Assembly: GCA_039545295.1 (NCBI GenBank)
Contig: BCIK01000001.1
Coordinates: 1,488,001 to 1,552,000, forward strand
Source: Udeniomyces pyricola
Taxonomy: Eukaryota; Basidiomycota; Tremellomycetes; Cystofilobasidiales; Mrakiaceae
Length of the DNA: 64,000 nt
Direction of reading: 5' to 3'
The translations under genes were made by a program, and so were the position numbers. Under the pieces are notes generated by a model, which was given only the letters and a program-made list of their open reading frames with translations, had not been told where the DNA came from and made no database searches. Of the stretch, positions 1-14,600 are shown in pieces; the first letter of the stretch is position 1, and each line of letters starts with the position of its first letter.

Positions 1-100
1 TGGCTCACTCCGTCTTGCCCTTGGCCCCCTTCTCTGCCCTGCCGTGTCCTCCCTTCCCTCTCTCCACTGTACCCTTCTCCCTCGCTGTCTCCTCCCATAG

Positions 101-2056
<1,956 letters not shown>

Positions 2057-2784
2057 ATCACCAGAAACGACTCACAGCGGAAAAAGAAAACAAACTACAA
2101 AAAAACCAAACAGAAAGGAAGTCATCAAGCCCAAGAAGACATGCAGGTCACCGAGGAAGCCTTTAAAATCTTTTTTATCCCTTGCCAAAAAAAAACCCCA
2201 CACCCGTTTGCAACTCTTTCTCTCTATCGCTTTCTTGCTCTTTCTGTTTTCTTTCTCTCTTCCCTCCCCCTCCCCTTCTCCCCCTTCCCTTCTCCCCCTT
2301 TCAAGCGACCTTTCTTTGTCTTGTCTCTTTCAGTCAATCAGCGCTCTTTCTCTCTCTTCTTTTTCTTCTTTCTTTCCTTTTCTGTCAATCACACCCGACC
2401 CTTGTCTTCCCCCCCCCCTTTCTCGCCACCTTTTTCTGAATTACCGCATGAAAAAAAAAAAAACACGAATCAGCAGTCATTTTCTTCGCTCCCTTCACTT
2501 TACTTCAGCCATCCATATCTTGATCTCTCACGATCCGATCCCACGTACTACTACCTGCAGACTGGAAACCCACAACCCCTTCCACTTGCTTGCTCTTTTG
2601 CTTTCTTTTCTCTCTCTCTCTCTTATTTCTGTCTTCCATTCCGTTCATCAAAGAATCCATAGCTTTCGCTTTCTCTCTCTCGCCTCTCTCTGTCTCATTC
2701 TCTGTCATTCCGTTTTTTGTTTGCATGCATGATGTCCCGCTTGTTTCAATGATCCTTCCTTCCCCTTTATATGTTTCTCCACAT

Positions 2785-2985
2785 GACGTACGTACGTTAC
2801 GTCCTGCTCCTTAGCATGCAGCTAGGACCGGCCGGACGTTGATTTAGTGTTTTTTTTTTTTTTCAGCATTCAATTCAAAGAGTTTTCACCCAATTGACCC
2901 CTAATAACAGCCTATTTTTCTCTTTTCTTTTTCTTCTTTTTTTTGGATGGCGACACGTAACGTTACGTCACGTCACGTTCCCTGG
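2785..2985. repeat. Cluster of ACGT / TGACGT-type palindromic sites
   Basis: Two dense groups, near 2783-2802 and 2953-2980, contain overlapping ACGT cores, including TACGTACGT, TTACGTC, AACGTTACG and repeated CACGTCACGT. Such cores resemble binding sites of bZIP (CRE/ATF) proteins. The position is 3' of both neighbouring genes, so a promoter role is not obvious. Confidence 0.45.
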
Positions 2986-3374
2986 TGAGACGAACTGATA
3001 CACTAGCTTACTATTAGTTCCTATGAACGGATAAGTATAAATCAACCGGTTACTTAGACGGAAGGCGATCCCGAAATAACCCATGCCATGCCGGATTATC
3101 AAAAAAAAACTGTTTTTTTTTTTGTTTTTTTTTTTCTCTACTCCCTATATATCGATCTCAGCTTGGTCTGTCTTTGGTGCTGATCTGCTAAAAACGGCCG
3201 GTCCGAGGGTTTTTTTTTCTGTGCCCTCCATATCGAAACCATGAATATGGTGATTCATTGAGGAGTTCTAGGGATCTTTTCTTGCCAGTTTGACGACGAC
3301 GACCTGCATGAATACATACTCATTCCCCCTTCATTCCTCCCCGTCCCTTCCCTTTCCCCTTCTCTTCCCCTCTG

Positions 3375-3407
3375 ACCATCGTCATCATCATCATCATCAT
3401 CATCAAT
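3375..3407. repeat. (ATC)n trinucleotide microsatellite
   Basis: About nine tandem ATC units just downstream of the SPT20 stop codon, in non-coding DNA. Confidence 0.85.
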
Positions 3408-3435
3408 AATCAAACCATCACCCCCCACCCCCCAT

Positions 3436-6345
3436 TTACCTCGCATACCCTTTCCCACCTTTCCCCCCTCCTCCTCCTCCTGCATGACTAGTCCCTTTCA
3501 ACCCTTTCGTTGCCGCTTGGACCTCCCTCATAGCGGCCGCCTGAGCCTGCGCCAAATTCGCCTGCATCATCGCCAATTGCTGCGTTGGATCCATCGCACC
3601 CAAAGCAGAAGAAGAAGCTGACGAAGCAGGAGGGAGTGGTGGTGCTGTCTTTCCCCCGACCGAAGGAAAATGAGAATGTGAACTCCCGACGACGGAAGAC
3701 GAAGAGGAGGATGTCGAAGAGCTCGACGAGGGTTTGTGGGTCAACGGAGGGGGTTTGAGTTGGAAAGGTTGGGAAGGAGAGACGTTGTTGGGAATGATTG
3801 AGCCGGTCGATGTGGAAGGGACCGTCGTCGTCGCTGCGATGTTGGGAGTAGGGGTTGGGTGGGTGGCGGTAGCGGTACCAGAGGCGGTGGCAGTGGCGGT
3901 GGTCGAGGACGTAGGAAGGGAACTGACAGCGGAAGAAGTAGAAGGAGGGGCCGTCTTACCTCCCATTCCTGGAGGAAGCGTCTTGCTCGACAAGTAAGCA
4001 GAGGGCGCAGAGGAAGAGGAAGGCGGAGCTGTCTTGCCAGCCAACTTCATGCGTTTCTTTGGGGGCGAAGAGAGGTGGATGACAGGACCCGGTGGAAGGG
4101 TCTTAGCGGCTGAGGTCGAGTGACTCGTGCCAGTAGAAGTAGTGGTGGAGGTGGTTGGAGGTGGTGGGACATGAGAGGACGAGAAGGCAACGAAGGGATG
4201 GTCTGTCGAAGAAGAAAGGTTTAGCGACGGTGGTGGAGGTTGTTTCGAGCTCGGCCGCTGCTTTTTGGTCGTGGCGGTAGTAACAGTGTCGGTGTTATGA
4301 CTGGTGGAAGGATTGGATTTTGAAGCAGATGAAGGAGGGAGGTTGCTATGGGCTTGGGAGACGGAAGAATGAGGCGAAGCATCCACATCCATGGGTCCCC
4401 CTCCGACCCCTCCCGGTGTCGACGTTGGATCCGCAGGGAGCGTCGCAAACGGCGTCGCTGCGGGCGTAGTATGCTTGTCTTTCTTTCGCGGCTGCTGCTG
4501 TTGAGAAGCTTTATCCCCAGTCACCTTAGTAGATGCTTCATTGTCATCACCCGCTGCTTCTACAGCAGGAGCGGTGTTCTTCTTCTTCTTCGGCTTTTTG
4601 ACCACAGTAGGAGCTCCCGTCGTTGCGGAGGCAGACCCAGCTCCGGATGCTGCTGCTGCTGTTGTCGATGCCTTCTTTCCCCCCTCGGTAACACCCGTGC
4701 TTGTTGTACTGGCAGAAACAGGATGCGGCTGTGAGGCGGGTGTTGGTCCGGGCGTAGTGGTTGGCGTCGTGGACGAGGCGAAAACGTTGGGGATGAGAGG
4801 AATGTTGGTAGGACGGTTTGACGAACCAGACGATGAGGATGCATTATGAGGACGAGAAATGCGTCCGTCGAGCAGAGTCGGTTCGGTTCGAGCGCGGTCG
4901 CGGAAGGAGAGGATGTTGGCGATGCGGGAGAATCTGAGAGAGTGAGAGATCAAGGCTGAAGGATCAGTGCCAATCCTGTTTTCTCCGTGAGAGCGAGGAA
5001 AAGTTGCAGCTCAGAGGGAAGAGTTGAGGCAAAGGGAAGAAAGAGAGAACTGAAGGCCCAATGAAATCAAGGCCTAGGTCTGGTTTGAACGACCTACCTA
5101 GGTTGAAATCCGGTTGGCTCTCGAACAACCTCGCCGACGCGGTACAGCTTGGCAATCTCTTCTTTCTCTTCCCTCTCATCTCGTTCTTTTTCCCTCCTTC
5201 GTTTCCGCTCAGCTCTGATCTCGGCATCCTCTGAGGCGTTGGTTGTCGTGGGAAGAACAAGAGATGGCGAAGTGAGCGAGATGGCGACGTTGGCGATACG
5301 CGAGGCGTACAGTGAAGTTCCGAGGTAGAGGGGAGGGGCAGTCGCAGCCTGATAGATGTCGTTCCATAAAATTTCATAAAGTTAGACATGAGCCTATTAG
5401 ATCAGATGGACGACGTGAACGAGGGTAAGAAGAACAAGGCTCGAGAACGCAGTAAGGAAGCATAACGAGGACTTACGAGAACTCGAGCTTCCAGCTGGAG
5501 TGCATCATAGTCGTCCCAGTTACCCCCTAGTTCCTCATTCATCATGCAGACGTCAGTCCATAGGCTTCCTGGGCTTGGATGAAGCACGATACGGACTGGG
5601 GCCGAAGAGGAACGAGTATGCAGTGTCGACGAGGACACGTGATCGGCGGCGGTAAGCGTCAAGCCGAGCGCAGGGGCAGTCGAAGTGGATGCTACAGAAC
5701 TCGGTCCTGTCGCTGCCGAGACTGTGGGTGCCGAGGTGGAGGAGGGTCCTCCAGTCGGTTGAGAGACGGATGTAGAAGTGGAGGGCTTGGGACGGAAATC
5801 AATGAGCTCGACAATGAGGCACCCGTCGTAGTACGCGACGTTGGCAGCCGAGAGCGTCGGGACAAGATCATGTGGAATGGTTTGCGATCGAACGGCTTCG
5901 AGAAACGCCTGGATACAAACAAAAGGTGCACGCGGATGAGACCGTGCAAATTGAAGGGAAAGAAAGAAGAGGTCGTGAGACTTGAGCATGATGTCACCCC
6001 AACGAGGGAAGTCGCGTCGCGTGGGTGGATGATCCAAGGGGGGTTTTAAGGAGGGAACGCCGAACCGACTTTCATGGGGCTCTCGTACGTGAATGTTCCG
6101 GGCTGTGGGTGAGGGTGAGGGGATGGGACGAGTGTTGAGTTAGGGGCGATGGTACAGGCCAAAGAACAAGACAGGAAAGGAAAGGGAGCCCATAGGGCTA
6201 GCACTGGCTAGCGGGGACGAACCTGATCCCTGAACCGAAAGAAGGTGGGGTGAAGCTCGATGCTGAGTGAGGGAGGACTCTTGCGGAATCTCTTAAGAAT
6301 TATTCTTGATTCGCGATGGAGGTTGAAGCAGGAGGCTGTTGACAT
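3436..6345 (-). CDS. SPT20: SAGA co-activator subunit Spt20
   Basis: Structural subunit of the SAGA histone-acetyltransferase co-activator complex. Proposed exons (minus strand) are 6345-6223, 6102-6070, 5908-5477, 5348-5098 and 4933-3436. The N-terminal Spt20 domain is clear: PSLSIELHPTFFRF, GTFTYESPMK, FLEAVRSQ, VAYYDGCLIVE and a VDFRP-like IDFRPKP. A low-complexity insert follows, then RIVLHPSPGSLW, ELGGNWDDYDALQLEARVL and a charged segment ending near RVGEVVREPTGFQPRF. The last exon encodes about 500 residues of Ser/Thr/Pro/Gln-rich disordered tail carrying repeated KTAPP/KTLPP motifs (3633-4115) and ending in a Gly/Lys-rich GGGGGGKGGKGYAR. The start at 6345 is chosen because the conserved domain begins about 20 residues later. 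Exon 2 is only 33 bp. The gene is divergent from MAK10 with 249 bp between start codons. Confidence 0.9.
3633..4115 (-). repeat. Degenerate KT(A/L)PP repeats in the Spt20 tail
   Basis: Five copies of a short motif lie in the disordered tail: KTLPPG (about 4090-4110), GKTAPP (about 4024-4041), KTLPPG directly followed after two residues by GKTAPP (about 3946-3990), and GKTAPP (about 3633-3652). The spacing is irregular, so this is a motif array and not a strict tandem repeat. Confidence 0.75.
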
Positions 6346-6594
6346 GATGGTGGATGGTGGATGGTGGATGATGGATGATGGATGATGACGGGTACTGACT
6401 GCTGTATGCAGGATGGCAAACGGATACATAAACAGGCTATGATGATGATGCGAGCGCTTAAGATAAGCGCTGATGTCGATGATGATCGATCAGCCCCTAT
6501 CAACGATTCCCGTAATCACTTGAAGTCATCACTTCGGCGGGCATCCCCACAGTCCATCAGTCCAACCATCCCCTAACCTGATCACCTTCCGGAC
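6346..6594. promoter_or_regulatory. Bidirectional promoter SPT20 / MAK10
   Basis: A 249-bp divergent spacer that must hold both promoters. The SPT20-proximal part (6345-6389) is a GATGGTG/GATGATG short tandem repeat that directly abuts the SPT20 start codon, so the SPT20 5' leader reads as CCATCA/CCACCATC units. A second small GATGATG tract is at 6440-6451. No clear TATA box is seen. Confidence 0.55.
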
Positions 6595-9500
6595 ATGTTT
6601 ATCAACCCTTACGGCAACAAGCGCTTCCTCGATGCTACCCAGCTGCTCACCGATGGTACAGCTCTCATTGAGCCCGGTCAAATCGTCAACCTCCCCAACT
6701 TCACCCTCATCGTCAGTCATCCCCACACGCTTGTCCTTCACTGATCCACAGAATGACATCTTGCTGCCGCTTACCACTTCTATATCCATCATCGCGTCAT
6801 ACCAATCTCTTTATCTTCTCAGGATGCCATGAACGCCATCCAAGTCATGGATCCTCGCATGGATTCTGGCGTCGAGTTGCCTAGCGATAGCAAGAAACGC
6901 GCGTTTGATCCGCTCGCCCCGTTGCTACCAGACGAGGTCTGCTGGATCCTTGACCGAGCCATGGCTTGCGAAGTACGTATACCTATACATCATCTCACAT
7001 TCATCCCTAGCTTTCGCATTTTCAGCTCACCTTGCGTCCGATACGTACGACGATCTCTCGTTGCAGATGGCTTTCCATACCGGCCTTACCCTATCACAAT
7101 CTGCGTACCCTGCGCTTCACTCTCACCCAAGCTCGCTCGCTGCGATGCAGCTCAGCTCGTACCTTCACCATCGAGGTCTGGCCTCGCTCGAAGACGATCC
7201 ATCAAGAGATCCAGCACGGCCCATGGAACTTGTCTGTATCGTTCTCCGTGCAGGCATGCTCGGCATGGTCAAGACTCTCGGACTGACTTGGGATGAGCTC
7301 GTGCGAGGCAACCTTTATGAGGTGAATAATGGCAATCTGATTGGAGTCTATGTACATCACTGAAGCAAACTCGCAAGCTTACTCAATTCTATGGTGTCTG
7401 GCACGAACCATTAGGGCGAGGACTTTACCTCGGACAAGTTCGGCCTAGACCTATGCGATAATCTTTCGGTGGACGAGGTCGTTGCCGAGCTGGAACTCGC
7501 CATTGAGTTTGTCAAGGATGAAGATGGTGAGTAGCCGCACATGCTGTCTACTTTCGCATAGCTCCGATGGGAAGAAGTCCCTTGAGAGCTGACCTAGCGT
7601 CGCTTGAAACTCGTGGGCGCTCGCTCACGCAGGTGGCTTCGCAACGAAGATCGAGGAACCATGGAAATCTGCTCTGCTTGTCCGCCTTCGCTTCAGACTA
7701 GTACGTTCTTAGCGCGATCATTGCATTGTCCAGATGGAGCAGCTCGCTGACCTTCCTAAACGCTCCTGTTGCTCTGTTTTCTTAGGAATTTCTCCTGGCC
7801 GTTCACCAGACGATTCTTCCAACGCTCGAATGCTCGACCTCCCTCTTCCCACATCTCCCCCAACTCAAGTCACTCAAAGCTCGTCTTTACCTTCTCCGCA
7901 AGTCGATCGTTACGACCTCTGCGATCCCGGTACCATCACCCAACTCACCCGCCCACGCAGCGTTTGATCCGACCATCAATCGCAAGCTTGTTAGCCATAT
8001 CCCCTTGGCGACAGTAGAGATTGAAAGCGAGCAAAAGGGACTTGAGAGAGTGAGCGAGATGGTGGATGGACTCGAGCTGGTTGGTAACATCGTTAGAAGC
8101 TGGATCGGGACTGGTGCCGAGGGTGAACTTCAGACGGAGGGCAATATCATCCAGGTCATGGTGAGTCGTCCGCGTCTCGTGGTTGACGAGACTCGTGATA
8201 GAAGGACGGCCAATCTAATTGATCTCATCCTCGTCTTCCTCAGAACTACCTCACCACCCGAGCAGCCTCTCCAACTGAGCCCAGCCTCTCTCCTTTCATC
8301 CGCTCACTTCTCATCGTACGCACCCAAAAGTCACGCTCAACGGACCTCTGTGGTCATCCAACCGTCCTGAGGCGTTGCTTTATCCCTGACTTGTCCTACT
8401 CTGTCCTTCCCTTTTGCAGTCAACGTTGTATTCCTCCAAGACACGCCTGGCACTTCTTACTCAGCCGCTTTCGCACCTGGCCGATTCCTACTTGTTCTCG
8501 ACGGCCCTCCTGCCGCCTTCGATCCTCCAATGCATCATAGAAGAATCCGAGGGACTTGACATCCGACCTTGGGGCGGTCCCGAGCGCAAGAGGGGCCCGA
8601 CCTTAAGGGACGCCCTCAACGTCTTTCAACAACGTTTCGCTGGTGTATGTTTATATGACTATAACGCAGTCGAGTTTACGAGATTTTTCTTAGCACGCAT
8701 GCGAGGAAACCATATTGATACGGACTTTTGACGGATGCTTCGTCACCCCACATGCAGTTCCTCGTCAATTCGCTCGCCAACTTTTGTCAGAACCGTTCGC
8801 GTCAAAGACGACTGGCCGGCAAGTCATTCGGTCAATGGGAGGAGTTGGTGCTAGAGGTCAGAATTGCTCTCACCTATACGTGCTCTCTCTCGTCTGTCTT
8901 TGAAAGAGGTTGTCTAGCTGAACTCGAAATGTTTCAACACCTCTTTTCGTTGCGAATTTCCGTCAACGTGAAACAGGCTGCGGATCTGGTCCCATTCTGT
9001 GTAGAACGACTTACTCAAGCCGGCTACGTTCGTTGTCCTTTTCATGTCTTTCGTTCCTTTTCCTCCGAATGCATTCGTACTTGTAAAGCTTGACCCCTTT
9101 TCCAAGACATAACAATAATAAAAATCTGTTTTTTTTTTTTTTTTTTTTTTCTTTTTTTTTGTTTTTTTTTTTTGCCTCTCCATCCAGACATTTACTCTTG
9201 CTACCTCGCTCAACACCCTTCCCCTCTCGATCCAACTTCACCGGCTGTATCTCGCCCGCGAGGCGCTCTTTGCCGGCTTTGATCTCGCGCTTTACGACGC
9301 TCCGCTCGACGGACCTTTCGTCTACTGGGTCGGAGCGAAGCTGTGTTGGCTGGAAGCGAGGTTGATTGAAGAATTGGGCAGGAGGTCCGATGAGCAAAAA
9401 GGGGAGAACGACGGTGCTCAAGGTGGTGGAGGAACAGGTTGGAAGCCGGCCGAGAGGAAGGTCAGGGATGGGTGGGAGCAGAACGCGAGAGGTTTGAGAG

Positions 9501-10499
9501 GGTTGGGAGGGTTGTGTTTCGGAAAGTTCATGGTGCGTTGTTTTGTGTGATCGGTGTCGGGTCTTTGGAGGTTTGAATCATCGTCATTCTTGCTCGACTA
9601 AATACTTTTTTGATCTACTCTTGACTCCTGATATATCTGTTCCTCACTTCTCCATATCTACCCACAGTCCCTAACGACTCAACCTCTTCCTGATCCAACC
9701 ATTGAATCCCTACGTTTCACCGTGCGTTTCAAATGGCTCAAACCTTGCTCGCCGACTCCCTCGCCGACCCACACGGCGCTCGACGACTTTGTTTTTCATC
9801 CGACGTACGCTGAGTTTACCTCGGAACGAAACGCATTGTTGGCTCTAGACGTCAGTGTTCCCTCTCTCTCTCGTTCTCTCATTTCCCCATCATGTCGCTG
9901 GTGTGGAAACAAGTCATCGGTCTGACCGTCATTTTCATCCTTTTGTTGTGATCGTTCCTGCTTGGCTTTCCCTTTGCATCGGCTTCTCACCACCTTCAAC
10001 CCTCTCCCGCTCTCTTAACGCCCATTTTTTCCTCCATCTATCTCCTCTTTCTTTCTCTTATCATTCTGACAGTCTACCGTTCGCGACCGACAAGTCACTC
10101 ACTACCTCGATCAAGCCGCGCTGCTCCTCGGCGGAGACCTCGCCAACATGATGGCACCCAGCTCGAACTCGGCGTCGTATCCATCTTTCGCGTCGCTTCT
10201 CGGACAACAGGTTCGTTGTTTCCTCTTTTCTCAACTTCATCAGCTGTTCTCGGAAAACGTCGCTCACCTCTCAACCCCCCCCCCTCCCTCCCTCGTGGTC
10301 TTCTTCATCATCTTTCCCTTGCCCAAATCTATTCATCCATCCATCCCATTCCACATGCCCGACCGACTTACTGACCTGACCCTGACCGATCTTAACCTCA
10401 CCGCCCGTCCGGAACCCGATCCTGGCGAATCAGTGGCGTCACGGGTTGTACAAAGCCGCCAAAGGGGACGTCCTAGCTCACCCTTGGTTCCCCATCTAA
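6595..10499 (+). CDS. MAK10: NatC N-alpha-acetyltransferase auxiliary subunit Mak10/NAA35
   Basis: Large non-catalytic subunit of the NatC complex, which acetylates N-terminal Met-hydrophobic proteins co-translationally. I propose 14 exons: 6595-6711, 6823-6972, 7067-7321, 7415-7526, 7633-7700, 7786-8160, 8244-8315, 8420-8644, 8758-8856, 8977-9027, 9188-9532, 9668-9850, 10073-10210 and 10434-10499. All join in frame with consensus splice sites. Family hallmarks are LIEPGQIVNLPNFTL then DAMNAIQVMDPRMDSGV (the very conserved 'MDPKMDSG' block), HTGLTLSQSAY, GEDFTSDKFGL, QFLVNSLANFCQNRSRQRR with KSFGQWEELV, and the C-terminal AREALFAGFDLALYD with FVYWVGAKLCWLEARLIEE. The intron before the eleventh exon carries a roughly 45-base T tract. 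Confidence 0.92.
9129..9173. repeat. Poly-T tract inside a MAK10 intron
   Basis: T run interrupted by single C and G bases, forming the polypyrimidine tract just upstream of the splice acceptor at 9186-9187. Confidence 0.85.
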
Positions 10500-11691
10500 C
10501 TTTCAACTTGACTTAGCCAAAACTCTGGGTCTAGGCCCCAGGGGAAAAGTCATCAGTAGCTCTGCATCTTACGTCACTTATTTTATTTTAATGAAAGCGG
10601 TCGACATCAAGAATTCAATACATCTTCCTCCCCCTCCCCCTCTCCCCTCCTCCATTGTCTTTTGCTTTCTAGGCTGTCATTCTATATATATTTAATGGTT
10701 TCGAAATGACTTCCAACCGGCCGTCAAACAAAGATGCGTTAAAAGCTTGATTATGGGTGTGCAACACGCACGCACATACATATCTACGTACGTAGAAGAC
10801 GTTGGAGACCGGATCGTGAGGAAGATTGAAGATCGACGACGTCGACGAGCTGCGTCGATGGCCAAATACAGTAAGGTCATGGTCTCAATTTAAGCTCAAA
10901 AATTCAACTGCCGATCAACGTCATCCGGCTACAAGAGATGAAGACCGAACGACGAGAGTATACCAAGAATCGAACATGGATAGAAACAAGGATCGGTCGA
11001 AGCAGGCGGCGGAAAGAGACAAAAACAAAGAAAAAAACCCGAGCAGTAGCTACCAAAAAAATCGACATATGCAAGAGGTGAAGCGACGGAAGCTACGTCG
11101 GACTCCAAAGAGAAAAGTAAGATGGGAAGGTGTGTGCAAGGGAAAGGAGAGGAGAGAGGGAAGGAGAGGGGGAGGGGGGAAGATAGGAGATCGACCAGAG
11201 TCGAAAGCTAGCTAGTGGAGGAACAAGAGTTGAGACAATGATGAAGAGGGGGCTAAGGGAAGTAGGGGAGGGAGGGCTGTGGGTAATGGTGTTGAACAAA
11301 GAATCATAGTGACCGTGAGGTTGGTACGCGCGGGTGGTATACAAGAGGGTAGTCGATGGCCGAGAGGAAGGAATCCAAAGATAAGAGAGAAACAGAGACA
11401 ATCGAATCAAGAGTAAATACAAACAAAGCAAGACAGTTTATTGTCCAGGATGACACGAGTGGGGAGGGGGAGAAGGAAGGGAGGGAGGGAGGAAGGGTGT
11501 GAGATTGATTGGAAGGAGGGAGAGACAACGACAAGAACCAGAAAATGCAAAGAACCGATGACAAAAAAAAAAAAGAACGAAAAAAGAGATGCAAAGCAAA
11601 AACAACAACGGCGGCGACGACTGGCCATGTCTACCCTATTCGAGGCAAAACTAGACTACTCCTGCCGCACCTCATCTCCATCTCCAACTCA
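10500..11691. other. Convergent spacer between MAK10 and the F-box gene
   Basis: About 1.2 kb between two 3' ends. It has a CT-rich stretch near 10630, AT-rich sequence near 10680-10700, a 14-bp perfect palindrome at 10783-10796 and purine-rich low complexity at 11100-11600 (GGAGGGAGG and GAAAAAAG types). Open frames here are compositional only and no gene is recognised. Confidence 0.65.
10783..10796. repeat. Perfect 14-bp palindrome TCTACGTACGTAGA
   Basis: The sequence equals its own reverse complement. It lies in the convergent spacer and is related in core to the ACGT palindromes at 2785-2985 and 29653-29672. Confidence 0.85.
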
Positions 11692-14600
11692 TCATGCGGC
11701 CTTCTTCGGCGACAATGTGCGTTGAATTTTGGTCCCATCAGCTCGGTCCAGACCACCCACGTAGTCGAAAACGGACGCGATCTGGTTTATTGCGATGCGG
11801 CATCCGGGTTCGCTCTCGGTTGAATAAGAGCTTGGGTTGGTAGCTGGTCGGGTGGTAGGGGATTTGTTGAATTTGAAGAGGGGTTCAACGCTTTGGGGTC
11901 GGTCCTACTACAGACAAACGGAGATCGCAGGGGCATTCAGTCAATACACACGGAACAAGGATAAGAAAACATCAGACGGTATCGACGAACGAGTTGCAAT
12001 GATCTGGCTTTAGTGGCTGTACCTTGATCGAAGACTGTGTGCGATCAATCAAAGTCAACAGGGTGTCCGCGGCATCGTCGGTGTCGGGAGAGTGTGGGGC
12101 GGCTCGACCTTTGCCTTTCTCGGCAGCCGAAAATCGAGGCGAGTCTTGGACAGCCGGGATCGATGATGCGGGTGACTTTGATGGCACTGGTTCAGGGTTG
12201 CCGACGGAACTAGAAGGTACGACTGACGGTGCGGCTTTGGCTGCCGCCAGCCGAGATGACGGACTAGCCGTAAACCTAGCCACAAAGGACGGAGCGGGAT
12301 CGATTCGGCCTCCAAATAGTTGATCGAGGATGCGCTGATTCTCTTGAGCCTCGTTGGCATCACGGACCAGGTCAGACTTGGGATCACGGCTTGTGCTAGG
12401 GGCGACATGAACCCGAACGGGTACCGACGAGGAAGACGAGACGGGTTCGTCAGCGGGTGGATCCTCGAAAGGTAGCTTAACGAGCTCGATGGCGAACTTT
12501 TCTCTTGCCACGGCCTCATTAACGGGCGAGGTTGATGACCCGGATGCTGAGCGCCCATCGCCGCCCTCGATGTCATCTTGACTTTGCCAGTAGGCGAACA
12601 TGTCCTTGTCTTTGCCAAAATCACCGAAGGTGAGATCATTGGCCGCGCTTTGAGCTGCAGCGGCCCGGATGCCAGGCGGGGCATGGGCAAGGTGGCGTGA
12701 ATCAAGCGAGGAAGCCACAGAAGAGAGGTCGGTGAGCGGGCGGGTAGATTCAGCAGTGGAGACGGTGATGTTTGGGATGGGAGGAAAACGTCCGAGAGCG
12801 GCACAAGAGTCGTGAAGAACCATTAAGGCAGGGGAAGAAGAAGCTAGATGTGAGATTCGGAATACAAACAAAACACAGTAAGGCAGTGTTTAGAACCGGA
12901 AAAAATGGGAGAGTGCAAGGTGTCGACCACTTACGTAGCTTCCTCGCTCTTCGAAGAGTCTGACGAGGGTCGACGCTGACAGATTGTCGACGGGAAAAGA
13001 CGGGGAAATTCTCGAACCCTTCTGGCACAAGGAAGTCTTTCGTTTGCTTCCGCATAGAAAAAGCGCCCTCGTAGCCTGCGAGGATAAGAAGAGATGAGCG
13101 GGTGGCGTGAGAACAACAGAGACGCATGACAGGCGTGGAGGAATCAGAGAAGGAAAAACAGGGCGAACCTCGAGTGTCAGCAGGCGTGAACGTATCGCGC
13201 CACATGCCGATCCAGCGGGAGTCGGCCTGGATGTAGCCACGGTAGAGCCAGCGGCCTCGGGTCGAGTTGGCTTCGGGAGATGCAGTGTCGTTCTGAGTAA
13301 ACAATACCGATCCAGAGGTGATATCCCATGAGTATTCGCGCCTCATCACGTGCACACAAAAGCGTATACCACAAAGACTAACAACGTATTCCTTGGACAG
13401 AACGATAAGACCATCCCAGCTTCGAACCCTACCGAGAACCCGGAAGTTACCCCACATGCTTCGACCAGACCCAGTGAGGATGATCTCCCGAGTGTACTCT
13501 GAGTCCTCGGGCTCCTCGGCTTCCTCCTCTTCTTTCGAATAACAAGGCGTGTAAGGATCAGGTGGTTGACCGTCCTCGGGGAAGCCAGCGTTGAGGGGAG
13601 AACCCGTGCCGCCTACGTGGATCTTGAGCGTTCGAACGACAGTTTCCACGAGAACAATCTCTTGCGCTTGCTGTCCAAACGTGCCTGAAAGGGACGGAAA
13701 ATGTGGCGGCGATGTTGTATCAGCCACCACGCTCACAGGCGACACTATCCTCGAGTATGCGTTCGGCACTGCAAAACTCACCCTCGTATAGACTCCTCTG
13801 GTTCCCTCTAAGCATTTCACGGTAACCGTTGAAGTCAAAAAACGAGAAGCTACCGTGATAGGCGCCTTCAATCTTGCCTCGCCAGGTGTTCCACTTTGTC
13901 GAGAAGCCGACGCTCGAAGCCGGATCGAGGCACTGCATGAGCCGGATGACGTCTCGATCGTGATACTGAGACTTGAGCTGAAGGACAGGAATCGAGCGGC
14001 GGAGATGAGTGTCGGTATCTGCGTCATAACTCGGCGTCGACAAAGGATTGACGGGCCTAGGGTTGTCGAATGAGTTCAAGAAAGAAAGATTGGCTGTGGA
14101 CGAATTGGACGACGATTTCGAGAGGCCACCGGCCGTGGGTATTCGGTCTAGTTGAGTGAGAAGCCCGATAGATGACGCGAGCGTGATGATACTGAGCATT
14201 CAGATAGGACACAATCAGCATGAAGGTTTTACGGGTGCGATCGAGGGCACTGAAGAGGGAAGAACATACGGGCTACGCATGGTCCACGTCTGACCGAATC
14301 GGTTAAGGGTGTAGGTGTCGGGCTTCATGAGTGAGGCGGTATCGAGTCCGTCAGTGTGATCTGGAAACGATTGCTTTGTGTATGGAAGCACAGGAAGATC
14401 CCAAGGGGCAAAATAGGGATAGTACTGATGACACCGAGGACAGGATCAGCAGAAGCAGAAGAGAAGGCAATAAGTTGGTCGTCGCACGTGGCTCGAGACA
14501 AATTCAATCGTGTGTCTACGTACTTTATGAACGGCGATCGCATAGGGTCTCAGGATGAAGAGTTTCTCGTCGATCTGTTCGGCCGTTTCCAGAGGAGGCC

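Larger units (their letters stand above)
2057..3435. other. Convergent spacer between CDK1 and SPT20
   Basis: About 1.4 kb between two 3' ends. The left part (2200-2700) is strongly pyrimidine-rich on the + strand and opens long low-complexity frames that do not look like protein. Positions 2785-2985 hold a cluster of ACGT-containing sites. Several A and T runs follow (2850-2870, 3103-3135). No gene is seen. Confidence 0.7.

Noticed and set aside
2141..2732. Long overlapping frames rich in Ser/Leu/Phe/Pro after CDK1
   Set aside because: Frames stay open only because the DNA is CT-rich; there is no domain, no splice structure, and it is open in several frames at once.
11692..12843. Separate small gene starting at MVLHDSCAALGRF
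   Set aside because: The split codon C|CT joins the upstream F-box exon (RARKL) to PSSSPALMVLHDS in frame with consensus splice sites, so it is the tail of the F-box protein.
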